A stretch of DNA of 64,000 nt, from positions 1 through 64,000 of the forward strand of contig CAVXIT010000003.1 of NCBI GenBank assembly GCA_963761985.1. The letters run 5' to 3'. The DNA comes from JACCTH01 sp963761985 (lineage in GTDB: Bacteria; Actinomycetota; Acidimicrobiia; Spongiisociales; ZC4RG35). Position 1 is the first letter of the stretch; each line of letters starts with the position of its first letter. A program made the position numbers and the translations under genes. The notes below the pieces were generated by a model, which saw nothing but the letters and a program-made list of their open reading frames with translations, did no database searches and was not told where the DNA came from. Below, piece by piece: positions 34,117-42,764 of the stretch.

Positions 34117-37100
34117 GACTCGATAAGCCCAGCACCTCTCTCGCCATGCGCAGGCCGTGCTCGTCGAACCCCTCTTTGAAGGTGGCGTAGAGCGACACGA
34201 GTTCGTCGCTGCCATCTGGTGATTGTCCGACCTCCCGGCGCAGGCTGACCGATCTGGTCAATGCCTGGAGTTCGATGAAGTGGAGTCCGGTGGTCCGCGC
34301 TCCCCGCATCCCGGCCTGGTACGCCTCGTCGGCGGCTACAAGGTCGGGCTCGGGGAGCATGCGGAGGAAGTCACCTTTGAAGACTTGAAAATCGGGAGCG
34401 GCGGCTTCCAGAGGTCCGCCCAGCTCGATGGCCTGGTCGATCAACTCGATTGCCTGCTGAGGTTGGCCGGCCATGGCGTGGACGAGAGCGCGGAGGCTGA
34501 GGATCCCTGGCCAGAAAACAGGTGGCGTCGTCAGCCCCTGGTAGAGGTCGATGGCGGCCTCGGTCATCTCTAAGCCCTCCTCGACCCGACCAAGTGCAGT
34601 CAGGGAGACCCCCTCCAGCACGGTGGCCAGGGTCCTCCACACCAGGTAATCGTTCTCTTCAGCCACTCCGGCAAGCTCGCGGGCCCGGGTCCCGCACTCC
34701 TCGAAGCGCATCCGGTTGAGAGCATGTAAAGCGTTGTGATAAAGGGCGTATGCGAGGCTAAAGGGATGGTCCAGCTCTCGAGCCAAGGACAGCGCCTCCA
34801 CCACCCGGGCGGTGGCTTTATCTAGGGCTCCGCATTGCCAGAGGAGCAGCCCGGAGGCAACTCGGGCTACCACTCCCGTGTTCGGTCCTAACCGGAATCT
34901 GTTGTAACCGTGAATCCGGGGGTTGTGGAGCTCGATAACACGGTCGAGATGGGCGAGACCGGTGACGAGGTCTCCCCCGAAGGCCACCGAGGCTCCGATG
35001 ACGTAGTGACCCTCGATCCGAATTGATTCGTCGTCCTCTCGCTCGCCTATCTCGAGGAGCTCTCGCCCGATCGCGGTTGCCTGGCCGAATTCGCAGATGG
35101 ACGTGTAATACGTGGCGAGGGCGCGGAGCACCGGGAAGCGTTGAGCAGTGGTACCCGCGGCTTCCGACATGCTGAGGACCCGCTTGAAGGCCTCTTCTAC
35201 CTCGACGCCGTAGCCACGCACCGCCATCAGGGCCCGGGCCAGGCTGGTGCGAATGGTCAACTCCTCGGCCGCGTTCTCCGGCGAGGGATCAGCGGTCGCC
35301 AAGACGTCCAGGGTGTCAGTCGCCAGCTCGATCGCTGCCTGGTACCACCCTTTGGCCTCGTGCAGCGCCCAGAGTCCATCGATCAATTGAAAGAGCTGCT
35401 GCAGATCCTTCTGTGCCACCCAGAAACGCCAGGCGGTTCTCAGGTTCCCGATCTCCGATGCGAGATCGCTAAGGGCGGAATCACGCTCCGGGCCCCGCAG
35501 GCGATCCTCCAATTGGTGGGCGAAGTTGGAGAAGTAGAGAGCGTGTGCTCGGCGCACGGCTTCGTCACGATCGGCCGACAGGGCAAGCCGCTCTTCGGCG
35601 TACTCCTTGATCATCAACAACATCGAGAATCGCTGAGAGGCGTCGGTCTGTTCGCTGCGAATGAGACTCTTGTCCACCAGCGAGGCAAGGGCATCGACCA
35701 CGTACCGGCTATCGAGGGTTGAGGCGGCCACCGCCTCAACCGCATCCAAGCGGGCGGTAGTAAATACCGACATCAATTCAAAAAGCTCACGCTCGCCTGC
35801 GTCGAGCAATTCATAGCTCCATCCAATCGCCCCCCATAACGTGCGCTGTCGATCAGGGAGATCGCGGCCACCGGCGCCGAGCACGTCGAGTCGCTCCCGC
35901 AAGCGATCGATGAGGTCGGCCGGTGTGAACACATTGAGCCGCGCCGCCGCCAGCTCTATCGCCAGGGGAAGACCGTCGAGGCGAAGGCAGATCTCGGCGA
36001 TGGTCGGGGCGTTCTGGTCGGTGATGGCAAATCCAGGCCGCACCGCCTGAGCCCGCTCCACAAAGAGCTGGACTGCCTCTGAGTCGGTGATCGAAGTCGT
36101 GGCGTCTTTAGGATTTGGGAGGGAGAGCGGAGGAACAGGGAAGACACGCTCGGCTCGGATCCGAAGCGTTTCCCGGCTAGTGACGATGATCTTCAGCTCG
36201 GGTGCGTGCTGAAGGAGCTCGGAGATGCCGGCGGCCGCTGCAGTCACCTGCTCGAAATTGTCGAGTACCAGCAACATTTGGCGGTCGCGCAGCCGGGTCT
36301 TGAGAATCCGAAGCGGATCTCCCCCTCCCGAGGTTGGCAGGTCAAGCTCGCGAACGATCGCCTCGAAGGCGGCTCCCGGATCGCGCTCGGCCGAGAGGTC
36401 GACAAAGAACACTCCGTTGCGAAACATGTGGGATTGCTCTGCTGCGGCCTGGAGGCCCAGACGTGTCTTTCCGGCACCACCGGGACCGGCGATGGTCAGC
36501 AGCCTGGTATTCGCGGATTCCAACATGATCTGGATCGCCGCTAGCTCATTGCGACGCCCCAGGAACGCGGTGGTCTGCAGGGGAAGGTTGTGTGGCCTCG
36601 AGTCGAGGGTGACCGGCGGCGGAAACTCGCTCTCGATGTCCTCGTGGATGAGTTGATAAAGATGTTCGGGAGCGGTCAGGTCTTTGAGCCGATGGGTCGA
36701 CAAGTCTCGCAAGGCCGCCCCTGGCGGGAGGTGCCCCTGGGCCAGTCCGGCCGCAACCGCGGAGAGCAACACCTGCCCGCCGTGCCCGGCCGCCATGATC
36801 CGTGCGGTCCGATTCACGACCGGGCCGAAGTAGTCGCCGTCTCGACTCTCCACTTCACCCGCATGGACACCCATGCGTACCCGCAGCGCCCCGGTTTGGC
36901 CCCAGGGCTCTGCAGCCAAAGCCTGTTGGGCTGTCAAGGTCGCTGCTACTGCGCTTGTCACCGAGTCGAACACCGCAATGAGGCCGTCACCTGTCGTCTT
37001 CAACACGGCGCCGCCGGCAGTTTCGACAGACTCGGTCAGGATCGCATCATGGCGCGCCAGCGAGGTGGCCATCTGGTCGGCGTTCTCTTCCCATAGACGC

Positions 37101-37138
37101 GTGCTGGCCTCGATGTCGGTGAAGAGAAACGCCTGCAT
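34109..37138 (-). CDS. Class III adenylate cyclase - AAA/NB-ARC ATPase - TPR regulator
   Basis: A 1009-residue multidomain signalling protein. Residues 1-165 form a class III cyclase domain (AFLFTDIEASTRLWEENADQ, KTTGDGLIAVFDS, GVHAGEVESRDGDYFGPVVN). Residues about 190-450 form an NTPase with P-loop AGPGGAGKTRL (218-226) and Walker B MLLVLDNFEQV (287-297). The remaining half consists of TPR-like helical repeats. The cyclase keeps FTDIE and the GDG aspartate needed for metals. Such proteins are common in actinomycetes and probably couple ligand binding in the TPR/ATPase part to cyclic nucleotide synthesis. It converges with the flavoprotein gene and could supply the nucleotide for the cNMP-binding protein at 32212 (inference). 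Confidence 0.92.
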   Translation of the reverse strand: MQAFLFTDIEASTRLWEENADQMATSLARHDAILTESVETAGGAVLKTTGDGLIAVFDSVTSAVAATLTAQQALAAEPWGQTGALRVRMGVHAGEVESRDGDYFGPVVNRTARIMAAGHGGQVLLSAVAAGLAQGHLPPGAALRDLSTHRLKDLTAPEHLYQLIHEDIESEFPPPVTLDSRPHNLPLQTTAFLGRRNELAAIQIMLESANTRLLTIAGPGGAGKTRLGLQAAAEQSHMFRNGVFFVDLSAERDPGAAFEAIVRELDLPTSGGGDPLRILKTRLRDRQMLLVLDNFEQVTAAAAGISELLQHAPELKIIVTSRETLRIRAERVFPVPPLSLPNPKDATTSITDSEAVQLFVERAQAVRPGFAITDQNAPTIAEICLRLDGLPLAIELAAARLNVFTPADLIDRLRERLDVLGAGGRDLPDRQRTLWGAIGWSYELLDAGERELFELMSVFTTARLDAVEAVAASTLDSRYVVDALASLVDKSLIRSEQTDASQRFSMLLMIKEYAEERLALSADRDEAVRRAHALYFSNFAHQLEDRLRGPERDSALSDLASEIGNLRTAWRFWVAQKDLQQLFQLIDGLWALHEAKGWYQAAIELATDTLDVLATADPSPENAAEELTIRTSLARALMAVRGYGVEVEEAFKRVLSMSEAAGTTAQRFPVLRALATYYTSICEFGQATAIGRELLEIGEREDDESIRIEGHYVIGASVAFGGDLVTGLAHLDRVIELHNPRIHGYNRFRLGPNTGVVARVASGLLLWQCGALDKATARVVEALSLARELDHPFSLAYALYHNALHALNRMRFEECGTRARELAGVAEENDYLVWRTLATVLEGVSLTALGRVEEGLEMTEAAIDLYQGLTTPPVFWPGILSLRALVHAMAGQPQQAIELIDQAIELGGPLEAAAPDFQVFKGDFLRMLPEPDLVAADEAYQAGMRGARTTGLHFIELQALTRSVSLRREVGQSPDGSDELVSLYATFKEGFDEHGLRMAREVLGLSSPR

Positions 37139-37190
37139 GGCTTCCGGATGCTAGGAAGGGTATGGGCGACGGCCTTGCGGCCCGCCGGGG

Positions 37191-37646
37191 CTAGTGCGAT
37201 GAACCGAGAGCCAGGATGTTTCCTTCGGAATCCTTAAACCAGCAGGTTCTCTCGCCATCGGGAGAAGTCAGAACGCCATCGATTGTGCGGAACTCGTCAC
37301 CGAAGTCGTAGTCCTCGAACAAGACACCGCGTTCGCCTAGTTCGGCGAAGGCTGCGTCGAAATCGGAAGTAACGAGGCGGGCGGCAGTCGCCCGATTCTT
37401 ACCGGCGTGGTCCGACTCGTACACACCGAAAGTGGCGGTCCCCGTCTCATAGAGGAGTTGTGAGTCGAAGACCGCAGGCATGGCACCCGGGGCGATTCGC
37501 TCGCCTCCATGCATGACCGGATCCAGGCCGAGCTTGTCCCGGTACCAGGCGGCGGCTCGATTGATGTCGGATGCGGTTAGCTCGGGGTACATGATGAAGT
37601 CCATCGGCCACAACGTAACCAGTGAGGCTTGCTCGACGTCGGCCAT
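37191..37646 (-). CDS. VOC family (glyoxalase/bleomycin resistance-like) protein
   Basis: A single VOC domain, 151 residues as drawn. Typical features are YPELTASDINRAAAWYRDKL with GLDPV, TATFGVYESDHAGKNRATAA, and the closing SPDGERTCWFKDSEGNILAL. The last segment holds the usual C-terminal metal-ligand or dimer motif. VOC proteins include glyoxalases, epimerases, dioxygenases and drug-binding proteins; nothing here fixes the reaction. The ATG at 37604 (MDFIMYPEL) lies closer to the domain start than the ATG at 37646 and may be the true start. Confidence 0.82.
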   Translation of the reverse strand: MADVEQASLVTLWPMDFIMYPELTASDINRAAAWYRDKLGLDPVMHGGERIAPGAMPAVFDSQLLYETGTATFGVYESDHAGKNRATAARLVTSDFDAAFAELGERGVLFEDYDFGDEFRTIDGVLTSPDGERTCWFKDSEGNILALGSSH

Positions 37647-37653
37647 TAATTGG

Positions 37654-38406
37654 TTAGGGCTTGGACGCTTTCACCCGCAGGCGAACGTAGTCCGCAAACC
37701 AGGTGTCGTTTCGGTAGAGCCGGGATCGGGCCGCTTCTTCAATCGCATCCAAGGTTGTCTCGAGCTCTGCAGGTGGAATCGCCGAGAGCAACTCGCCCCG
37801 AAACATGCGAAGCCACGAACGCAAACCACCCGGCAGCGGAGTAAGGCGGGGTACCAACTCGATTCGGCGGACCTCAAAACCGGCTGCTTTCAGCACGTCC
37901 GAGTATTCCTCCGGCGTTGGGTAGTACTGATTTGGCCAGCTGAACAGATCGCGAGGTTCGAGCACCGATCTGGTCGCGGCCATGATTTCGGTGACATTGC
38001 CGGAGCCTCCGAACTCCGCAACAAACCGTCCTCCCGAGCGAAGGGCCGAGAAGACCCGCGTCGCCACCTGATCCGCTTCCCTCACCCAGTGCAAGGTGGC
38101 GTTGGAGAAGACTGCGTCGACTTCACGATCCAATGCGAAGGTGCGAGCATCGCCCACTCGAAAGTCAAGGTTCGGATAGGTGCTGGTGGCGGAGCCGACC
38201 ATCTCGGGGGAACTGTCGATACCCACCACAGAGGCTCCTAGGTCAGCGATTCGCGCGGTGAGGTGTCCGGTGCCAGAGCCCAGGTCGAGAATCCTCTCCC
38301 CGGGCTTTGGATCGAGCCAGGAAAGAATCTCCCCGGCCAGCTCCCACACAAAGGAGTGCTGTTGGTCATAGAGGTTGGGATCCCAGGAGCGTGTGGGATT
38401 TGTCAT
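37654..38406 (-). CDS. Class I SAM-dependent methyltransferase (trans-aconitate methyltransferase-like)
   Basis: A 250-residue methyltransferase. Motif I for SAM is ILDLGSGTGHLTARIADLGA, followed by VVGIDSSPEMV (acidic residue binding the ribose), FRVGDARTFAL and AVFSNATLHWV. LFSWPNQYYPTPEEYSDVLK and the C-terminal SRLYRNDTWFADYVRLRV match the Tam-like branch that methylates small carboxylic acids. The ATG at 38406 overlaps the stop of the DinB gene by 4 bases. Substrate not determinable. Confidence 0.88.
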   Translation of the reverse strand: MTNPTRSWDPNLYDQQHSFVWELAGEILSWLDPKPGERILDLGSGTGHLTARIADLGASVVGIDSSPEMVGSATSTYPNLDFRVGDARTFALDREVDAVFSNATLHWVREADQVATRVFSALRSGGRFVAEFGGSGNVTEIMAATRSVLEPRDLFSWPNQYYPTPEEYSDVLKAAGFEVRRIELVPRLTPLPGGLRSWLRMFRGELLSAIPPAELETTLDAIEEAARSRLYRNDTWFADYVRLRVKASKP

Positions 38407-38933
38407 CGCCCTGGTGATTGCTCCTTGGTGTCCCAAAAGTCGAGGAACGTGATGGAGCCCACAGGCTGTCCCGCTCGGCTCAAAAGCACGGCGGCGTCGC
38501 TCAATTCGGTGAGACCATGCTCCATCACGTGGGTGAGGTATACCCAGAGTGGAGGACCATCCGCGCGCTCGATCGAGACCTGGGAAGAAACGTCGTCGTC
38601 CGTGAGATTGGAGAGCCAATCGCGCATTTCGGCTTCGTCGCGTTCCCAATGGTCGACCAGGCCCTGGAGTGTCGGATAGTCGTCGGGTTTTAGCTCGGTT
38701 TCATCGCCTGAATCGATACCTGGGGTTGGGTGGAGGCGTTCACGCCAGCTCCATTCGACGTCGAGCTCGTGGACCAGAGTTGCGCGGAGATCCCTCGACG
38801 TGACAGATTCAGATGACCGAAAGGCCTCGTCGGAAAGCTTGGCGGCGGCCGCTAGCACCCGGTCGCGTGCCCAGTACAGATAATCGAACATGGTCCGGAC
38901 ATCTCCAATACGCATGACTTCCAATTCTCGCAT
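38403..38933 (-). CDS. DinB family protein
   Basis: A 176-residue four-helix protein of the DinB/YfiT fold, with metal-ligand candidates at the expected places: an early helix TMFDYLYWARDRVLAAAAKL, TLVHELDVEWSWRERL (His) and LTHVMEHGLTELSDA (His, His). Such proteins act as thiol-dependent S-transferases (for example with mycothiol or bacillithiol) or are uncharacterised. Start candidates are ATG 38933 and ATG 38915; the latter shares the palindrome CATG with the start of the acyltransferase on the other strand. It is co-translated with the methyltransferase downstream. Confidence 0.83.
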   Translation of the reverse strand: MRELEVMRIGDVRTMFDYLYWARDRVLAAAAKLSDEAFRSSESVTSRDLRATLVHELDVEWSWRERLHPTPGIDSGDETELKPDDYPTLQGLVDHWERDEAEMRDWLSNLTDDDVSSQVSIERADGPPLWVYLTHVMEHGLTELSDAAVLLSRAGQPVGSITFLDFWDTKEQSPGR

Positions 38934-39552
38934 TGAGCGCCCTCGCTTCCGACGTGTCGCGTGGCGGGTGGTGCCATCGACCATTTGGCTCGTGAGCCGG
39001 ATCGTCTGGCGTTTGAGGATCAAGCGCGGTGACGGTTTTCCGGAGCCGCCATTTGTGATTGCCGCCAATCACTACTCGTTCTTGGATCCGCCCATGGTGA
39101 GCGCAGCTTGGAGGGGTCGGGTCCGGTTTCTGACGCTGGATGATCTCTTCGGCAACTTCCGATGGTTGGACTTCACCCTTGACACGTTCGAGGTAATCAG
39201 AGTGAAGAGAGGCGCGCGGGCTTTAGGTCCGGTTCGGAAGGCGCTTGATTACCTGCGCCAGGGAGGCGTGGTGGCGGTGTTTCCCGAAGGAACGAGGGCC
39301 GAACGGTTTGGTGATAAACCGTTCGCGGCGGGAGCGGCCTGGCTCGCCGTCAAAGCGGGGGTACCGCTGGTGCCCGTCGCAATCAGCGGCACCGAAAAGG
39401 TGCTCGGCATCGACAACCGCCTACGACGAGGCCGGGTCAGGGTTGCAATTGGACCGGCGCTAAACCCGGTGGGATCGGGGAGAACTGCTGTCAACGACCT
39501 CACCAAACGTTGGTCGGACTGGATTACTAGCGAGCTCAACAGGGCGCGTTAG
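38914..39552 (+). CDS. plsC: 1-acyl-sn-glycerol-3-phosphate acyltransferase family protein
   Basis: A 212-residue PlsC-type acyltransferase that transfers an acyl chain to lysophosphatidate or a related acceptor at the inner membrane. The catalytic motif NHYSFLD (HX4D) is at about residue 49, the acceptor-binding motif VAVFPEGTRAERFG follows, and VPLVPVAISGTEKVLG is the third conserved block. Basic residues surround a weak N-terminal amphipathic helix. The start is ATG 38914 or possibly a GTG around 38973; upstream starts collide with the divergent DinB gene. Its last 4 bases overlap the convergent AAA ATPase gene. Confidence 0.88.
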   Translation: MTSNSRIERPRFRRVAWRVVPSTIWLVSRIVWRLRIKRGDGFPEPPFVIAANHYSFLDPPMVSAAWRGRVRFLTLDDLFGNFRWLDFTLDTFEVIRVKRGARALGPVRKALDYLRQGGVVAVFPEGTRAERFGDKPFAAGAAWLAVKAGVPLVPVAISGTEKVLGIDNRLRRGRVRVAIGPALNPVGSGRTAVNDLTKRWSDWITSELNRAR

Positions 39553-40547
39553 CCGGTTCGTCGCCGTAACCAGCCGCCGCGCGGTGGTGGCGGGAGATCT
39601 TCTCCCATGGCTCGAGCCGAGGCCAGGACATCCTGTGAGGTCAGTTGAATCAGCTCGGTTGAGGTCAGGCGTTCGAGGTCTCCGCCCGATTCCTGCTGCA
39701 AGCGAAGCGCCTGAGAATTGAGCGCCAATTCGAACAAAGTACGTGCAAAACGGGCGTTGCCAAAACCCTCACCACGACGAGCGCCGTTCAGCACGTCAGC
39801 CAAAGCTCCATGCGCTCCTTCGTCCAAGAAGTACTCGCTCTCGGCGGCGAAGCGCTCGGTGATGGCGATCAGCTCGTTGGTCGAATAGTCGGGAAAGACG
39901 ATCTCACGCTGAAAGCGGGAGCGGAGACCCGGATTGGATTCGAGGAATCGTTCCATTGGTCTCGGATAGCCGGCCGCGACGACGACGAACCGGTGGCGAA
40001 AGTCTTCCATTCGCTTGAGCAACGTCTCGATTGCTTCCGGTCCGAAGTCTCGTTCGCTGTCAAGCGGAGCAAGGGCATAGGCCTCGTCGACGAAGAGCAT
40101 GCCGCCGAGTGCTCGGCGAATCGCCCGATCGGTCTTGATCGCGGTCGTGCCGATGAACTGGCCGACGAGCCCCATGCGGTCGACCTCCACGAGGTGTCCC
40201 CGACGAAGGAGGCCAATCGACCCGTACGCCTCGGCCAGCAGCCGCGCCACGGTCGTCTTGCCCGTTCCCGGGTTGCCCAGGAACACGAGGTGCTGTCCGG
40301 TGGCGACTTCGGTTAAACCCTGCGTGCGGCGCTGGCCCTGAATTTGGAGAAACGCAACAAGAGAGCTCAGCTGCTCTTTGACCACTTCGAGTCCGACCAG
40401 TGCATCCAGGTCCTTCTGAACCTCAGACAATGGCCTCGGCGGGGGAGGACGCAGCCCTTCGATCCGCTCCAAGCCTTCGGCGAGCCAGGGCTGAGCCTTG
40501 CTAAGAGCGCGCAGACGCTGATTGATTCGCTCGAGCGGGTTGGGCAT
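39549..40547 (-). CDS. CbbX/EccA-like AAA+ ATPase
   Basis: A 332-residue AAA+ protein of the CbbX/SpoVK family. After a 45-residue basic and proline-rich leader (LRPPPPRPLSEVQ) comes DALVGLEVVKEQLSSLVAFL, Walker A FLGNPGTGKTTVARLLAEAY, then GHLVEVDRMGLVGQFIGTTA, Walker B GGMLFVDEAYALAP and sensor 1 VVVAAGYPRPMERFLESNPG with RSRF as the arginine finger. Relatives are Rubisco activase CbbX and type VII secretion EccA ATPases; here neither partner is nearby, so the target is unknown. Confidence 0.88.
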   Translation of the reverse strand: MPNPLERINQRLRALSKAQPWLAEGLERIEGLRPPPPRPLSEVQKDLDALVGLEVVKEQLSSLVAFLQIQGQRRTQGLTEVATGQHLVFLGNPGTGKTTVARLLAEAYGSIGLLRRGHLVEVDRMGLVGQFIGTTAIKTDRAIRRALGGMLFVDEAYALAPLDSERDFGPEAIETLLKRMEDFRHRFVVVAAGYPRPMERFLESNPGLRSRFQREIVFPDYSTNELIAITERFAAESEYFLDEGAHGALADVLNGARRGEGFGNARFARTLFELALNSQALRLQQESGGDLERLTSTELIQLTSQDVLASARAMGEDLPPPPRGGWLRRRTG

Positions 40548-40582
40548 GCCCAGGGCTTACCCAATTGGCGAGATTTGCACTC

Positions 40583-41236
40583 CTACTTGGAAGCATCCTG
40601 ACGGGAGACTACGAAATGCGCGGCGAGGTCCGAGGACTCGAACTCGGTAACTCGATAGCCAAGTCCAGCGAGGTCAACGCCGTGCAGGAGGCTCTCACCG
40701 CCTCCGAGGAGAACCGGCGCGACGGCAACGTGGAGCTCGTCGACTAGTCCGGCTTCTAGATACTGCCGAATCGTCGAGGAACCGCCGCCGATCCTCACGT
40801 CCTGTCCCTCCGCCGCGTCGATGGCTTGCTCACGGGCCGCGCGGATCCCGTCGGTGACAAAGTGAAAAGTGGTGCCACCTTCCATCTCGATCGGTTCGTG
40901 GGCATGGTGGGTCAAAACAAAGACGGGATGGTGATAGGGAGGGTTGTCTCCCCACCACCCACGCCAGTCGCCCTTCCACTCTCCTCGGATGGGGCCGAAC
41001 ATGTTCCTGCCCATGATCGTGGCGCCAACCCCCTGCACGCCTCGAGCGGCGAAGGTCTCGTCGACCCCTTCTTGGCCGCCTTCCATGTCCTGCATGGCGC
41101 GGAAGGTCGGGGTGCGAATCACCCAATCGTGCAGCTGTTCGCCGCCCACGCCCAAGGGTTCGTCGCGACTCTGCTCAGGTCCCGCTCCATAGCCATCAAG
41201 CGAAATAGAAAAGTTATGGACTCTTAGCTTGGGCAC
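40583..41236 (-). CDS. Dihydrofolate reductase/RibD C-terminal domain protein
   Basis: A 217-residue protein of the RibD-C/YyaP branch of the dihydrofolate-reductase fold. It opens LRVHNFSISLDGYGAGPEQS and has VGATIMGRNMFGPIRGEW (NADPH-binding Gly/Arg), PVFVLTHHAHEPIEMEGGTT, VRIGGGSSTIRQYLEAGLVD and HVAVAPVLLGGGESLL. Family members reduce small compounds with NADPH; many are of unknown substrate. The length is normal. It is on the same strand as, but not coupled to, the tandem-HTH gene downstream. Confidence 0.9.
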   Translation of the reverse strand: MPKLRVHNFSISLDGYGAGPEQSRDEPLGVGGEQLHDWVIRTPTFRAMQDMEGGQEGVDETFAARGVQGVGATIMGRNMFGPIRGEWKGDWRGWWGDNPPYHHPVFVLTHHAHEPIEMEGGTTFHFVTDGIRAAREQAIDAAEGQDVRIGGGSSTIRQYLEAGLVDELHVAVAPVLLGGGESLLHGVDLAGLGYRVTEFESSDLAAHFVVSRQDASK

Positions 41237-41248
41237 GATGACTCGGCT

Positions 41249-41563
41249 CTAAGCGAGTCCGAGATCAGTCCGCAGCCGAGCTAGCTCTTCGATGCGCCGG
41301 GAGTAGCGGGCGTCCCGGGCAAAGCGTTTCCCGATCTCCTCGTGGCTCAGGCCTTGGGACCTCAGATCCAATACGCGGCGTTCGACAGCACGATGGCCTT
41401 CCATTCGCGGCCCACGGGGCTCTCGAGGAATTTCGATCCAGGCGAGGACCCTGCCCACGAACTCGGGGCTCTTGCGGAACCGGGCGCCGATCTCGCCGTG
41501 GTCGACGCCCTGACGATGAAGCTCAAGGATGCGCCGTTCGATCGGACGGAGGCGATCGTTCAT
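41249..41563 (-). CDS. Small protein with two tandem helix-turn-helix repeats
   Basis: A 104-residue basic protein starting at ATG 41563. It contains two copies of one motif: residues 6-43 (RPIERRILELHRQGVDHGEI to RVLAWI) and 57-94 (HRAVERRVLDLRSQGLSHEE to IEELARL). Each reads like the sigma-4/LuxR-type HTH core, V/ERRxLxLxxQGxxxxEIGxRF. No effector or other domain is present. Two DNA-reading heads in one short chain suggest binding to a direct repeat or a nucleoid-type role. Its ATG overlaps the TGA of the small membrane frame upstream (ATGA), which ties it to the cydAB operon. Confidence 0.65.
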   Translation of the reverse strand: MNDRLRPIERRILELHRQGVDHGEIGARFRKSPEFVGRVLAWIEIPREPRGPRMEGHRAVERRVLDLRSQGLSHEEIGKRFARDARYSRRIEELARLRTDLGLA

Positions 41564-41705
41564 CGCCTTACGGTAGCCGGGACCCTCGTCAACACCGCCT
41601 GCCTGGTCAGGATCGTTCGGACAACGGCCCATCCGAGAGCGATGACGGTGGCAACGACAGCGGCCAGGAAGATGTCAGGAACGACCTCATCAGCGGTGCA
41701 ACCAT
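41560..41705 (-). CDS. Small single-helix membrane protein after cydB (CydX-like position), one frame break
   Basis: The frame ending at TGA 41562-41560 encodes DEVVPDIFLAAVVATVIALG followed by WAVVRTILTRQAVLTRVPAT, that is, one transmembrane helix with a positively charged cytoplasmic tail. This frame has no start of its own, but an ATG at 41705-41703 overlaps the cydB stop (TAATG) in another phase, so one base change near 41690 would give a product of about 48 residues. Position directly after cydB and size recall the CydX/CydS-type small subunits of cytochrome bd. The sequence is too short and diverged to claim homology. Confidence 0.45.
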
Positions 41706-42764
41706 TAGCGGTGCATTAGGGCTTCGGTGGAGTCTGATCGGATTTCGCCTTCGCCGAGACGGCGAGACTGGGTGAGTCGATAAAGCCACCCGAGCGCAGG
41801 GATGGCGAGAACGGCAGCTCCGACAAAGGCGATCACGAGCGCCCAGAGAACGGGCTCGGAAGCAGCAGCCTCATCGATCGTGACTTGCTGCTCGAGCACC
41901 CAGGGATATTGGCCGGCACCCCAGCCCCACAGCACCGAAACCGTCGCCAGGGCTGCCGTCGGGCGAGCAGCGAAATAGTGACCCCGGGCAAGGAGCAAGA
42001 GCGAGACCACTCCCGCGATCGCCGAGATGGCGAGAAGGACGATCCCGCGTGCCGAAGTAAGCCCGCTGAAAAGTCCGGGAGCGTCGTTGGCCAAAACGAA
42101 AACGCCGATTGCGGCGAGGATGCCTGCCAGGACTCCGGTGATTAGCGCGCGCTTGCGGAAATAGACGCGTCATCAAGTGATCGCCATCGAGATCGGCCTC
42201 GCGGGTGATCAGGACGGCCGCGACATAGGAGGTGGCGACCACCGCCATCACGCCGCCGAAGATCGAAGTGGGGTTGAGCCAGGAGCGAATGGTGTCACCG
42301 GCAGCATTTCCGAGCGGGACCCGGCCGGAAGCAACCCCTCCGGCCACGGTGCCCAGGAAGAAGGGGGTAAGGACCGAAGCACCGGCGAAGGCAGCACCGT
42401 AGAAGCGCTGTCTGCCGACAGTGTCGGCCCACTTCCGAAAAGCGAACCCCGAGCCGCGGAAGATGATGCCGAGCGCGGCCAGGGTCAAAGGGATCCACAT
42501 CGTCGTTCCGATCGAGACGAACGCTTCCGGGAAGGCGGTCCAGAGGTACACGAGGACAAAGATCAGCCAAACGTGGTTCGCTTCCCAGACCGGGCCGATG
42601 GCCTGTTCGATCAATGCCCGCGCCCGGCGACCTTTCTCGGGGCCACCCGCGACGAGATCCCAGGCGCCGGCGCCGAAGTCGGCTCCGCCAAAGACGGCAT
42701 AGGCAGAGATGCCGATCCAGATGATGGCGATGACCGTGTTAGGCAGCACTGTGTTAGTCAGCAT
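41705..42764 (-). CDS. cydB: Cytochrome bd oxidase subunit II (one frame break)
   Basis: About 350 residues with eight or nine helices. The CydB signature opens the protein: IAIIWIGISAYAVFGGADFG, then GPVWEANHVWLIFVLVYLWT and AFPEAFVSIGTTMWIPLTLA. A frame change near 42167 separates the first 200 residues (to ITREADLDGDH) from the rest (YFRKRALI, then LARGHYFAARPTAALATVSV and WGWGAGQYPWVLEQQVTIDE). Subunit II pairs with CydA and stabilises the quinol oxidase that reduces O2 to water. It overlaps cydA by 11 bases. Both parts are well conserved, so a sequence error is more likely than a lost gene. Confidence 0.88.
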
